Shown piece by piece: positions 35,195-43,771 of a stretch of 64,000 nucleotides of DNA. Made by a program: the position numbers and the translations under genes. Position 1 is the stretch's first letter; each line of letters opens with the position of its first letter. The stretch is from contig CAZHRC010000001.1 in the NCBI GenBank assembly GCA_964533865.1, positions 248,001 through 312,000 on the forward strand, read 5' to 3'. This stretch comes from CAZHRC01 sp964533865. GTDB lineage: Bacteria; Bacillota; Clostridia; Tissierellales; Peptoniphilaceae. The notes under the pieces are model-generated. The model was not told the origin of the DNA. It saw only the letters and a program-made list of their open reading frames with translations, and made no database searches.

Positions 35195-37043
35195 ATTATT
35201 AGATACGATCACCATTCAACAAATCGCAGCTGGCGAAGTCGTCGAGCGCCCTTCATCCATTGTAAAAGAACTGGTCGAAAATGCATTGGATGCTACCGCT
35301 GATCGTATCGTCGTCGAAATCGAGCAAGGTGGGATAAAAAGAATAGACGTTGAGGATAATGGCGTTGGAATAGCTTCTGAAGATATTCCTATGGCATTTA
35401 CTAGACATAGTACATCTAAGATATCAGAATTCGATGACTTATACCAACTAACTACAATGGGCTTTAGAGGTGAGGCTCTCGCCTCTATTGTCGCCGTCTC
35501 AAAGGTACAATTGTTAACCAGAGATGTAGAAGCCCCATTAGGTACTCAAGTCACTTATCACTATGGAAAACAGAGCGGTGAAGAAAAACCTATTAGCATG
35601 AATCCTGGCACGAAGTTTACGATTACAGATCTCTTTGGGGCAGTTCCAGTACGTAAAAAATTCTTAAAATCACCTTTGGCAGAGGCGAATCGGATAACTT
35701 CTTTAATGTATGGATTTGCTATAGGCAATCCTGGCATAGGACTCAAATACGTTAAAGACGGGAAAGTTATCTTTAATACCAAAACCAATAGCGATCTAAA
35801 AACCAATCTTTACCATTTATTTGGAAAAGATTATTACGACACAATACTCTCTCTCAATTATCAATCTGATGATGTATCAATGAAAGGTTTTCTTTCGGGT
35901 AATACCTATTATCGCGGAAATCGCGGTATGCAATACCTCTATGTCAACGGTAGGTATGTTGAAAACGATGAGATTGTGAAAATTATCGAAGACGCATACC
36001 GTGGTATTATTCCAAATGGGCGCTATCCCGCTTTCCAAATCTTTTTATCAATACGGCCTGATGCAGTTGATGTCAACATCCATCCTAATAAGTTGAAAAT
36101 AGCCTTTACTGAGCCTGACCGCATCAACGATCTTCTACGGGCAGAGATCACCGATTTAGTGATTCGTGGTCAAAAAATACCTACCATAGAAAAAAAGGAA
36201 AAAGAAGAACCATTAACTCTACAGAGCTTACAAAAAACTAATGAGGAAGCTTATCAAAATATATTGGATCTCTACAGTCCAGTGGAGCGAAGTCCCGTTT
36301 CCATAGAGAAAAAAGATGTGAATAAACAAAGGGAGATGTCTATCGCACTTGAAGAATCAATGGCGGTATGTGATGAAATTATCGACTTTTCTTTTATTGA
36401 CGATGGGTGTGGGGAAGATCTAAAAGAGGAGGAAACACAAAATCGATCAATTGCATTTGATATCGATCGGCTTACGTATCTGGGAAACCTCTTTGCAACC
36501 TATTTGGTTTATGAAAATTCATTTGATAAAAAACTCGTGATTATCGATCAACATGCTGCACACGAGAGAATCCTTTACGAAACATACTTAACACAATTTT
36601 ACAATGACGAAGTAGCCATTCAACCGCTATTATCTCCGCAGATCTTCACCCTAAAAGAATATGAAATCCGCTATATCGCTGATCACCAAGAGACGCTCTA
36701 CAAGGCAGGATATGAGATTGAGCCTTTCGGCGACAATACCGTAGCTGTTCGAGCCGTCCCATATGTTCTTGGCGTTCCGGTAGGTGGAGAGGGGTTATTG
36801 GAAATAATTGATAATGTATTAATTCAGTTAAGCACACCTAAGGATTTGACTGTTGATAAGATTATTATGGCAAGCTGTAAATCTGCCGTTAAAGCTGGTG
36901 ATCGGCTCAGCCCTGCAGAAGCACAAGGTTTACTTAGCGATTTAAGCCGTACTTCACAGCCTTACACTTGCCCTCACGGTCGACCTATTCTCGTGGAGTG
37001 GACAAAACTCGAGCTCGAGAAGTTTTTTTTGAGGGTTAAATAA
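35184..37043 (+). CDS. mutL: DNA mismatch repair protein MutL (endonuclease type)
   Basis: A 619-residue MutL. The N-terminal GHKL ATPase shows ENALDA, DNGVGI, TRHSTSK and GFRGEALASI. After a charged linker (about 335-430) the C-terminal domain carries DQHAAHERILYE, which fits the DQHA-x2-E-x4-E endonuclease motif, with ACKSAVKAGD and CPHGRP completing the metal site. So this MutL should nick DNA itself, as expected in organisms without MutH. It overlaps mutS by 11 bases, and miaA begins one base after its stop. Confidence 0.96.
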   Translation: MKIKLLDTITIQQIAAGEVVERPSSIVKELVENALDATADRIVVEIEQGGIKRIDVEDNGVGIASEDIPMAFTRHSTSKISEFDDLYQLTTMGFRGEALASIVAVSKVQLLTRDVEAPLGTQVTYHYGKQSGEEKPISMNPGTKFTITDLFGAVPVRKKFLKSPLAEANRITSLMYGFAIGNPGIGLKYVKDGKVIFNTKTNSDLKTNLYHLFGKDYYDTILSLNYQSDDVSMKGFLSGNTYYRGNRGMQYLYVNGRYVENDEIVKIIEDAYRGIIPNGRYPAFQIFLSIRPDAVDVNIHPNKLKIAFTEPDRINDLLRAEITDLVIRGQKIPTIEKKEKEEPLTLQSLQKTNEEAYQNILDLYSPVERSPVSIEKKDVNKQREMSIALEESMAVCDEIIDFSFIDDGCGEDLKEEETQNRSIAFDIDRLTYLGNLFATYLVYENSFDKKLVIIDQHAAHERILYETYLTQFYNDEVAIQPLLSPQIFTLKEYEIRYIADHQETLYKAGYEIEPFGDNTVAVRAVPYVLGVPVGGEGLLEIIDNVLIQLSTPKDLTVDKIIMASCKSAVKAGDRLSPAEAQGLLSDLSRTSQPYTCPHGRPILVEWTKLELEKFFLRVK

Positions 37044-37044
37044 T

Positions 37045-37989
37045 ATGAAAGAAAAACTCATCATAATTGCAGGTCCAACAGGGGTTGGTAAATCACATAT
37101 CGCCCTTAAAGTGGCTCAGCAAATTAACGCAGAAATTATTTCATGTGATTCCATGCAAATATATAAAGGGTTTGATATCGGAACGGCAAAGGTAACGGCG
37201 GAAGAGTTTAAAATAGTGCCGCACCACATGATTGATATTGTCAATCCAGACGAATCCTTTAGTGTGGAACAATTCATGACTAAAACACAAGAGATCATCC
37301 ATCAACTTAACATCGAAGGCAAGCTACCGATTTTAGTAGGGGGGACAGGTCTCTATATCAACTCCATAATTTACAATCTCAATCTGAGTCGCATTCCACC
37401 TCAACCGGAACTTCGCAACAAATACGAAACTATCGTCAAGGAACATGGCAAAAACTATCTTCATCAATTACTCAAAAAAGTGGATCTACCTTCATATGAT
37501 CGCTTTCACGAGAATGATGTCCAAAGAATTATTCGCGCTTTAGAAGTATATGATGTTACTGGCGTTCCTATTTCGAGTGGACGAGACTCTATACGCAAAC
37601 CAAACAATCGTTACAATTATCGTTATTATGGGTTGACAATGACGCGAAGTGAACTCTACGCTCGCATTGAAGAACGAGTCGATCGAATGTTGGATCATGG
37701 GTTAGTCGCTGAAGTAGAAGGCTTATTAGCGTGCGGTATGACACCAGGTGCTCAAAGTATGCAGGCTATTGGTTATAAGGAAGTTATTCCCTATATCCAT
37801 GGGGAATGCTCATATGACGAGATGGTTTATGCTCTAAAACAAAACTCCAGACGATATGGTAAAAGACAATGGACTTGGTTCAATCGGTCAGACGAAATTC
37901 AATGGTTTGATCGATCTGTCGATTCTGAAGAAACCATCGTTAATCGTATACTCAATGACATCATGATAAATTTTAAAGGAAATCTATGA
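37045..37989 (+). CDS. miaA: tRNA dimethylallyltransferase
   Basis: A 314-residue MiaA. The P-loop GPTGVGKS (about 9-16), DSMQIYKGFDIGTAK, HHMID and VGGTGLY are family motifs. It isopentenylates A37 of tRNAs, making the substrate for MiaB, encoded upstream in the same unit. It overlaps the following gene by four bases. Confidence 0.95.
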   Translation: MKEKLIIIAGPTGVGKSHIALKVAQQINAEIISCDSMQIYKGFDIGTAKVTAEEFKIVPHHMIDIVNPDESFSVEQFMTKTQEIIHQLNIEGKLPILVGGTGLYINSIIYNLNLSRIPPQPELRNKYETIVKEHGKNYLHQLLKKVDLPSYDRFHENDVQRIIRALEVYDVTGVPISSGRDSIRKPNNRYNYRYYGLTMTRSELYARIEERVDRMLDHGLVAEVEGLLACGMTPGAQSMQAIGYKEVIPYIHGECSYDEMVYALKQNSRRYGKRQWTWFNRSDEIQWFDRSVDSEETIVNRILNDIMINFKGNL

Positions 37990-39272
37990 ATTTTAATAAT
38001 CCCTATACTCAATGGTATCATATCGATCCATCTATCACGACATTTGTTGAAAATATGGTAATAACTTTGTCAGACGACGAAGTCTCACTTCAAAAAATAC
38101 GTGAATTCAATCAAATAAAAGTGCTAAATGCTTTTAAAGAAAATCGTCTATCAGCAACTGATTTTTACTGGACGACGGGCTATGGTTACGGTGATATAGG
38201 CCGAGATAAAGTGGAAGACATCTATAAGACAATATTTCAGGCGGAATCTGCCCTTGTTCGCCCAGCTATTGCATCAGGTACTCATGCGCTTTCCTTGGTG
38301 CTATTTGCCTTACTAAATCCTGGAGATCACCTCCTTTCGATCGCAGGGACACCTTATGATACTTTGCTTAAAGTCATTGGAACCAAAGGAGAATCGCCTG
38401 GGTGTTTACTCGAAAAGGGGATTTCATACAACGAAGTTGACCTTGTAGAGAACGACTTTGATTTGGCGGGTATTCTCAGTGCAATCCAGCCAGAAACACG
38501 TATGATTTGGATTCAACGATCCACAGGCTACAGTCTACGCCACGCTCTCACCATCGAATCGATGGAAAAAATCATCGCAGAAATCAAAAAAAACTATCCA
38601 GATATCATCATAATGGTGGATAATTGCTATGGTGAATTTACAGATATTCGCGAGCCTATTGAAATTGGAGCAGATATTTGCGCTGGCTCACTCATCAAAA
38701 ATCCTGGGGGCGGTATTGCTTTATCTGGGGGCTACATCGTCGGCAAAAATGAATGGATCGAACGGGTCGCTAACCAATTGACTGCACCCGGCCTAGGGAA
38801 AGCGACAGGGCTTTCTTTTGGGACTACTCGATCTACACTTCAGGGACTGTTTCTATCGCCTTCAGTTGTCTATCAAGCACTCCTCTCAGGGCTCTTATTT
38901 GCAAGAGTATTTGATCGACTGAAATTTGAAGTCATTCCTAGAATTGGAATCCCAAAAAGTGATATAGTAACTGCAATTATCCTTCGTTCTGAGGAAAGGG
39001 TCATTGAATTCTGTCAAGCCATACAAGAAGCGTCAGCCGTGGATGCGTTTGTTTCTCCAATACCTGCACCGATGCCAGGATATTCTAACGATATTATTAT
39101 GGCATCGGGAAGTTTCATCGATGGGTCAAGTATTGAAATCAGTGCTGATGGACCGTTGAGAGACCCTTATGCAGTTTACTATCAAGGCGCATTGACGATA
39201 GACCAAGCTAAGCTTGCTGCTATGCTTGTTCTTCAGCGGTTTAAAGAAAAAAATCTCATTCACTTCATATGA
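37986..39272 (+). CDS. Methionine gamma-lyase family (YnbB-like) PLP protein
   Basis: A 428-residue PLP enzyme of the cystathionine/methionine lyase-like group once called aluminium resistance protein (B. subtilis YnbB). VRPAIASGTHALSL binds the cofactor phosphate, VDNCYGEF supplies the aspartate and GSLIKNPGGG the Schiff-base lysine. The true substrate is unknown. Its position after miaA is common in Firmicutes. It overlaps miaA as ATGA and ends at a terminator. Confidence 0.88.
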   Translation: MNFNNPYTQWYHIDPSITTFVENMVITLSDDEVSLQKIREFNQIKVLNAFKENRLSATDFYWTTGYGYGDIGRDKVEDIYKTIFQAESALVRPAIASGTHALSLVLFALLNPGDHLLSIAGTPYDTLLKVIGTKGESPGCLLEKGISYNEVDLVENDFDLAGILSAIQPETRMIWIQRSTGYSLRHALTIESMEKIIAEIKKNYPDIIIMVDNCYGEFTDIREPIEIGADICAGSLIKNPGGGIALSGGYIVGKNEWIERVANQLTAPGLGKATGLSFGTTRSTLQGLFLSPSVVYQALLSGLLFARVFDRLKFEVIPRIGIPKSDIVTAIILRSEERVIEFCQAIQEASAVDAFVSPIPAPMPGYSNDIIMASGSFIDGSSIEISADGPLRDPYAVYYQGALTIDQAKLAAMLVLQRFKEKNLIHFI

Positions 39273-39278
39273 TAGAAC

Positions 39279-39301
39279 AGCCGGAGCATTTTGCTCCGGC
39301 T
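39279..39301. terminator. Bidirectional terminator
   Basis: A 10-bp GC-rich stem (39279-39288 with 39292-39301) with a T-rich loop lies between the convergent plus-strand gene and lexA. The tails are only moderately T-rich. Confidence 0.65.
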
Positions 39302-39325
39302 TCGTTAATAATATACTTGCTACAA

Positions 39326-39949
39326 TTAATAAAATTCTCTGAATAGACCAATAACCTTACCTAATATTTTAATGTCTGTGGTAATAATCGGTGACATGGT
39401 CGCGTTTTCTGGACGAAGCTCAATGTGGTCTGCCATTTTATAATAGCGCTTAACCGTCGCAGAATCGTCGAGAAGAGCGACGATGATATCTCCATTATCC
39501 GCAGATTGTTGTTGACGAACGACAACTTTGTCACCATCTAAGATACCCGCTTCTATCATCGATTCTCCACGCACCTTTAGAATAAACAGGGTCCCACGCT
39601 CTGCCATTTCAACTGGGATTGGATAGAAGTCTTCTATGGATTCTTGTGCTAAAATCGGCTCTCCAGCTGTTACTTTGCCTATAATAGGGATATCTACGGT
39701 TTTACGCTGCACGTAGTGTTCGCCAAAGCTATTTTCAAAGATGACTTCTAGTGCTCGATTTTTTTGTGGACTCCGCCGAATATAGCCGTTTTTCTCTAGA
39801 GTATTTAAATTATTATGAACTGTCGATGTGCTTTTTATGCCTACACCTTTACAAATTTCTCGTACAGCGGGTGGGTACCCGTTACTTGCCGTCTGAGAGA
39901 TAATATATTTTAAAATTGAAATCTGTTTTTCGTTTAAATCTTCATACAT
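39326..39949 (-). CDS. lexA: LexA repressor
   Basis: A 207-residue LexA. An N-terminal winged helix (about 1-65) reads DNA; the self-cleavage site is A95-G96, and the catalytic dyad is S130 (GESM) and K167. RecA filaments trigger its cleavage after DNA damage, releasing SOS genes. Its own promoter carries a near-match SOS box, so it is autoregulated. It is divergent from an SOS-controlled LysM gene. The ribosome site is GAGGAGG. Confidence 0.95.
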   Translation of the reverse strand: MYEDLNEKQISILKYIISQTASNGYPPAVREICKGVGIKSTSTVHNNLNTLEKNGYIRRSPQKNRALEVIFENSFGEHYVQRKTVDIPIIGKVTAGEPILAQESIEDFYPIPVEMAERGTLFILKVRGESMIEAGILDGDKVVVRQQQSADNGDIIVALLDDSATVKRYYKMADHIELRPENATMSPIITTDIKILGKVIGLFREFY

Positions 39950-39978
39950 AATATCGACCTCCTCAATTCTATAAATTC

Positions 39979-40007
39979 ATTATATCATTAGATTCGATTA
40001 GAAACAA
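39979..40007 (-). promoter_or_regulatory. lexA promoter
   Basis: On the minus strand TTGTTT (40002-40007), a 17-base spacer, then TATAAT (39979-39984) preceded by TGA. Confidence 0.75.
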
Positions 40008-40017
40008 ACAAAGGTTC
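40006..40017. promoter_or_regulatory. SOS-like box at the lexA promoter
   Basis: Read on the minus strand as GAACCTTTGTTT, it differs by one base from the palindrome GAAC-N4-GTTC. It overlaps the upstream edge of the lexA -35. Confidence 0.55.
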
Positions 40018-40026
40018 TATTTCCTC

Positions 40027-40055
40027 TTGACATAGAACGTCCGTTCTTGTATACT
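40027..40055 (+). promoter_or_regulatory. Strong SOS promoter for the LysM gene
   Basis: TTGACA (40027-40032), a 17-base spacer and TATACT (40050-40055). The spacer is almost filled by an SOS box. Confidence 0.85.
40034..40047. promoter_or_regulatory. SOS box 1
   Basis: AGAACGTCCGTTCT, matching GAAC-N4-GTTC, sits between the -35 and -10 of the LysM-gene promoter, where LexA would block polymerase. Confidence 0.85.
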
Positions 40056-40065
40056 GAAATTAATC

Positions 40066-40079
40066 AGAACGCATGTTCT
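40066..40079. promoter_or_regulatory. SOS box 2
   Basis: AGAACGCATGTTCT, a second GAAC-N4-GTTC palindrome, lies 32 bases (about three helical turns) downstream of the first, in the start of the transcript. Confidence 0.85.
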
Positions 40080-40093
40080 AAAAGGAGGAGTTT

Positions 40094-40393
40094 ATGAAAC
40101 GTTATCGCATAGTCAACATGAAACGATTTAGATTGTTTATCCTATTTTTAGTCGCTTTATCCTTAGCCATCTCCATGTTTTTAGCCACAAATACTCGAAC
40201 ATTTGCAAAGGGATCCGATGCCCATAAATTGGTCGTCGTAAAGCGCGGAGATACGGTTTGGTCGATAGCCCTTGAGCACATTCAAGACCAACCGATCGAT
40301 ATCAATGAGTATATTTTCAGTATTGTCAAGCTTAACAACATCAAGAACACTTATTTGCAACCTGGAGATTCTTTAGTTATACCGACACTATGA
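40094..40393 (+). CDS. YneA-like LysM protein under SOS control
   Basis: A 99-residue protein with a cytosolic basic start, one membrane or signal helix (about 12-35) and a single LysM domain (about 45-97; KLVVVKRGDTVWSIA, LQPGDSLVIP). Its layout, its place divergent from lexA and the two SOS boxes in its promoter match YneA, the SOS-induced inhibitor of cell division in Bacillus. It probably delays septation during DNA damage. AAAAGGAGGAG precedes the ATG. A terminator follows directly. Confidence 0.82.
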   Translation: MKRYRIVNMKRFRLFILFLVALSLAISMFLATNTRTFAKGSDAHKLVVVKRGDTVWSIALEHIQDQPIDINEYIFSIVKLNNIKNTYLQPGDSLVIPTL

Positions 40394-40406
40394 GTTAATA
40401 TCGATT

Positions 40407-40440
40407 AAACGGCAAACTTTGATATCAAAGTTTGCCGTTT
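40407..40440. terminator. Bidirectional terminator (perfect 34-base palindrome)
   Basis: A perfect inverted repeat (17 bases each side) with A-rich and T-rich ends separates the LysM gene from the convergent recombinase gene. Confidence 0.85.
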
Positions 40441-41415
40441 TTAAAGTTGATCAAGGTTAATCTGAGATAGTGGGTTTTTTCGAACTGCCGTTCTTAAACT
40501 TTCATCGTCCACATGTGTATAAATCTGTGTGGTTGCGATGGATTCATGACCTAGTATTTGCTGCAACGCCCTAATATCTACGCCACCGTGTTTATACATA
40601 AGCGTGGCAGCGGTGTGCCTGAGTTTGTGAGTAGAGTACAAAGCTGTGTCAAAATTTGCTAGTTTCAAATAACGATCGATAAAATGCTGCACAGCCCTGT
40701 TGCTAATTCGGTTTTTCCGTGTACTCAAAAACAATGCGTCCTCACCATCAACATCTGGTCTAACTGATAGGTAGGAGTTGATGGCATGTAATACTGCCTC
40801 CGTTAAATAAATAGTCCGCTGTTTGTTTCCTTTACCGATTACGGTAGCCGTATCGCCTTTTATGGAAGTCAGGTTGATACTGGTCAGTTCTGAAAGACGA
40901 ATCCCGCACGTTAGGAACAAAAGGACAATAGCAGAATCTCGTCGTTTTATATAATCATTTGACGCCTCGTTTTGGATCGTAGCCAATAATTCTTCTACTT
41001 CAGTTAAGGTTAAATAGACCGGGTGTCGAGCGCTTTGTTTGGGAGACTCGATTTTTTCAGCTGGATTGATTTCGATAAGGTTAGCGACTTGTAAAAGATA
41101 CTTAAAGAATGTACGAATGCTAGAAATTTTCCGAGAGCGAGTACGTGTTGAATTCTTACGTTCGCGGTCAGCAAACGACAAATAAGCATAAATTTCTTGT
41201 AGGGTGATTGAGGCAAGGTCTGATGATTTAATATGTTGTATCGGTATCGCGGAAAGGTCATGATCAGCGAATTCGCGCTGGCGTCTTTGGAGAATGAACG
41301 CGAGAAATCGAGAGATATCGTAGCGGTATTCTTTAACCGTTCCAGGTGAAAGACCTCGTATCGATTCGAGATAATTAAAGAAGTCGTCATAGAACAGAGG
41401 GGTCTTTGAAGCCAT
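40441..41415 (-). CDS. Xer-like tyrosine recombinase
   Basis: A 324-residue tyrosine recombinase. An N-terminal core-binding SAM-like domain (about 5-112) precedes the catalytic domain (about 135-315). All active residues are present: R173, K195, H263 with R266, H290 and the nucleophile Y299. Length and placement near lexA fit a XerD/XerC-type chromosomal enzyme; a second Xer or an integrase function cannot be excluded. The upstream DNA holds several inverted repeats (see findings). The ribosome site AAAAGGAAAG is moderate. Confidence 0.85.
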   Translation of the reverse strand: MASKTPLFYDDFFNYLESIRGLSPGTVKEYRYDISRFLAFILQRRQREFADHDLSAIPIQHIKSSDLASITLQEIYAYLSFADRERKNSTRTRSRKISSIRTFFKYLLQVANLIEINPAEKIESPKQSARHPVYLTLTEVEELLATIQNEASNDYIKRRDSAIVLLFLTCGIRLSELTSINLTSIKGDTATVIGKGNKQRTIYLTEAVLHAINSYLSVRPDVDGEDALFLSTRKNRISNRAVQHFIDRYLKLANFDTALYSTHKLRHTAATLMYKHGGVDIRALQQILGHESIATTQIYTHVDDESLRTAVRKNPLSQINLDQL

Positions 41416-41440
41416 AATAAACCTTTCTACTTTCCTTTTA

Positions 41441-41472
41441 ATATGTCACAAAATAATAATTTTGCGACATAT
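41441..41472. repeat. Inverted repeat A upstream of the recombinase
   Basis: Arms 41441-41454 and 41459-41472 are 14 bases each with one mismatch and a four-base centre. It lies 26 bases before the recombinase start codon, so it could be an operator, a leader hairpin or a recombination site. Confidence 0.6.
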
Positions 41473-41481
41473 TCGATTGTT

Positions 41482-41517
41482 TTTAGAAGTAATCACACAT
41501 TTGTGATTACTTCTAAA
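41482..41517. repeat. Inverted repeat B (perfect 16-bp arms)
   Basis: Arms 41482-41497 and 41502-41517 are perfect complements around CATT. On the minus strand it could help end the aminotransferase transcript, but the run that follows is AAACAATC rather than T-rich. Confidence 0.7.
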
Positions 41518-41549
41518 GTATAGCACATCTACTTCTTTTTGTCACATAA

Positions 41550-41617
41550 AAATATACGTGTCTTAAATGCTCAATCCATCGCATTTCGTCCTGTATTGCG
41601 ATTATAGACGTATATTT
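41550..41617. repeat. Nested inverted repeats C
   Basis: Outer arms AAATATACG-TGTCT (41550-41563) and AGACGTATATTT (41606-41617) pair with a short bulge. Inner arms ATCGCA (41578-41583) and TGCGAT (41597-41602) pair inside them. It lies 3' of the aminotransferase gene. Confidence 0.5.
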
Positions 41618-41664
41618 ACAAAAGGCAATCTCTAGGTCATCTTTATCTCAACACGTATCGACTC

Positions 41665-42861
41665 CTATGACATTTTATCAAGAAAGCTCTTAAATCGAGT
41701 CAGGCCTTCTACCAGATCTTCATCCGCTAAGGCATAGGAAAATCTAACGAAGCGATCATCTCCAAAGGCTATACCAGGTGTTAGGGCGATACGCTCGTGC
41801 TCTAACAATTCACTTGCCATTGATACTGAGTCAGTGATCGGAACTCCATTATAAGATTTTCCATAATAAGCGCTGACATCGACAAAAGTATAGAACGCGC
41901 CACCAGGATAAATATAAGTAACATCATCAATAGAATTTAGTATCTCGACGAAATTATCGCGTCTGCGTTTAAAGACATTGAACATGCGATCTAAATCCTC
42001 GGTTTTTTCGGTTAGCGCCGCTAAGCCTGCGTATTGAGTCATTGAAGATGCATTAGATGTCATGTGTCCTTGGATTGCATTCATCAGTTTGATAATGGGA
42101 AGATCAGCACACGCATAACCTAAGCGCCATCCCGTCATTGCATAGGCTTTTGAAAAACCATTGACAGTAATGGTACGTTTAGCAATCTCAGGATTTAGGG
42201 ATTGCAAACTAACAAAATCCACATCATAAACTAATTTCTCATAAATTTCGTCACTAATGACATAGAGGTCGTTCTCAACAACCCAGTCAGCAAAAGTGAC
42301 TAAATCTTCTTTCGAATACACAACTCCACTAGGGTTACTTGGAGAATTAAGCATGATACACTTTGTCTTATTCGTTATATATTTATCTAGTAATTCTGGA
42401 GTGACTTTATAGTCATTCTCTTCCGAAGTTGGTACAGGTATCGTTATTCCTCCTGCTATATGAACCATTTCAGGGTAGCTTACCCAATAAGGGATCGGAA
42501 CGAGGACTTCGTCTCCTGGATTCAATATGGCCATTAGCGCCAATAGTAAGGGCTGTTTCGCACCTGTTGAAACAATAATATTCTCCGCCTTGCAATCAAT
42601 CGCATTTTCGTTATTCAATTTAGCTGCAATAGCTTCTCTCAAGGCAGGGATACCTGGAACCGGTGTGTATTTCGTATGCCCAGCCTCAATTGCACGTACC
42701 GCAGCATCTTTAATGTACTGTGGTGTATCAAAATCAGGTTCACCTACACTGAAATTGATAATGTTGATCCCTTGCGCCTTCATTGCTTTTGCTTTTGCGC
42801 TGATCTCCAATGTAAGTGAAGGCGATAGGCTTTGAATCTGTTTCGACAAACATTTAGTCAT
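41665..42861 (-). CDS. Class I pyridoxal-phosphate aminotransferase (aspartate aminotransferase type)
   Basis: A 398-residue class I aminotransferase. NFSVGEPDFDTP, the N175PSNPSG loop, SDEIYE and the Schiff-base lysine K238 in NGFSKAYAMTGWRLGY all match the AspB/AspC Ib subgroup. It likely interconverts aspartate and oxaloacetate, but other substrates are possible. The ribosome site is GGGAGAG. It stands alone on its own promoter. Confidence 0.9.
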   Translation of the reverse strand: MTKCLSKQIQSLSPSLTLEISAKAKAMKAQGINIINFSVGEPDFDTPQYIKDAAVRAIEAGHTKYTPVPGIPALREAIAAKLNNENAIDCKAENIIVSTGAKQPLLLALMAILNPGDEVLVPIPYWVSYPEMVHIAGGITIPVPTSEENDYKVTPELLDKYITNKTKCIMLNSPSNPSGVVYSKEDLVTFADWVVENDLYVISDEIYEKLVYDVDFVSLQSLNPEIAKRTITVNGFSKAYAMTGWRLGYACADLPIIKLMNAIQGHMTSNASSMTQYAGLAALTEKTEDLDRMFNVFKRRRDNFVEILNSIDDVTYIYPGGAFYTFVDVSAYYGKSYNGVPITDSVSMASELLEHERIALTPGIAFGDDRFVRFSYALADEDLVEGLTRFKSFLDKMS

Positions 42862-42889
42862 ATACTCTCTCCCTTTAGTTGATAACCTG

Positions 42890-42898
42890 ATTATATCA
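42890..42898 (-). promoter_or_regulatory. Extended -10 promoter of the aminotransferase gene
   Basis: On the minus strand TGATATAAT with perfect TATAAT (42890-42895), about 30 bases before the start codon. Confidence 0.7.
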
Positions 42899-42963
42899 AA
42901 TTCTGAGAGTCATTGGAACTATTGTCATGGAACTGACAAATCAAACAAGGTTCTATTTGTAAT

Positions 42964-43547
42964 GAGTATGATTTCTGTAATACCCTAATCCATGAACTGA
43001 TTGATGTGGTCGAGAACCATCAACTCCCTCTCTAATGAACTATTTTTGGCGATATCGTCGTTCTGCTCGCGAAAAGGTTAAACGATATGCATTGATAGGT
43101 ACACACCGTATATGACGTTAATTCAGGCTCTTTTTTCTCATGCTCGTATTGTTATTGATCGCCTTCACTTGGTTCAGTTGCTGACTCGAGCGATGGGTAA
43201 GACCCGAATTGAGGTAATGAAACGGTTTTCGACACAATCTATCGCATACAAGCGATGGAAGCGTTACCGGAAGTTGATCCAATTTTCGATGAGTAAGTTG
43301 GATGCTCGAGATTTCAAGCATTGAACACATTTTAAAGAATTGAAAATGGCTAGCAGAGGTCAGTGATGCGATGAAGGTCGCGATGACAACCTTGCTCGCC
43401 TACTTTGAAGATGTTGAAGATTCACTGATTTACGATGTTTCAAACGATTGTCTTGAAGGATTGAACAACTTCATTAAAGTGCTTAAACGCATCGCTTTTG
43501 GATATCGAAGCTTTTTCCACTTTAGAAACCGTGCTCATTTGTCGTAA
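42964..43547 (+). pseudogene. Decayed ISL3-family transposase
   Basis: Pieces of an ISL3-type transposase lie in order but in shifting frames: LIDVVENHQLP (from 42964), NYFWRYRRSAREKVK (43038-43082), TICIDRYTPYMTLIQALF and IVIDRLHLVQLL (43082-43324) and finally ECLEGLNNF-like CLEGLNNFIKVLKRIAFGYR (43371-43547). The motifs around the catalytic Asp (CIDRYTPY) and the final Glu (CLEGLNN) survive. A middle part of some 100 codons and the N-terminus are missing. It cannot code for an active protein. Together with its flanks it fills the 910-base gap between the aminotransferase and rny. Confidence 0.85.
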
Positions 43548-43642
43548 CCTAGTCTTTTCACAGACAAACAAACAGAAAAAGTCGGCTTAACAACTCGCCG
43601 CCTCTAACAACCTATTTCGATATTTCATTCTCAACCAACACG

Positions 43643-43658
43643 ATTTGACAAGGAGCTC
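43643..43658. mobile_element. Possible ISL3 right terminal repeat
   Basis: ATTTGACAAGGAGCTC resembles the inner-to-outer right end of ISL3-type elements (family ends often read GGCTCTTTGTCAAAT in the other direction). It lies about 95 bases after the transposase remnant. No matching left end was found with confidence. Confidence 0.4.
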
Positions 43659-43701
43659 TTTAAACACATTAAAAATCACAAAAAATCTAACCAATAAACA
43701 T

Positions 43702-43734
43702 AAAAAAAGGTTCTTCAGTTTCCCAAAGAACCTT
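43702..43734 (-). terminator. Rho-independent terminator of rny
   Basis: On the minus strand a 9-bp stem, AAGGTTCTT (43726-43734) with AAGAACCTT (43707-43715), is followed by seven T. Confidence 0.85.
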
Positions 43735-43771
43735 AGTTTTCGAATATAAAGAATTAGAAAATTAAATAGTA

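Noticed and set aside
41482..41517. Ordinary terminator of the aminotransferase gene
   Set aside because: The arms are perfect, but the minus-strand tail is A-rich and the hairpin is about 150 bases past the stop codon, so I listed it as a repeat.
42949..42963. Left end of the ISL3 remnant (AAGGTTCTATTTG)
   Set aside because: Only the first bases resemble an IS end and a nearly identical stretch occurs by the lexA promoter, so chance is likely.
43702..43734. Terminal inverted repeat of the ISL3 remnant
   Set aside because: The sequence begins GGTTCTTTGG like some IS ends, but its stem, loop and T-run make a complete terminator for rny, and a better IS-end match lies at 43643-43658.
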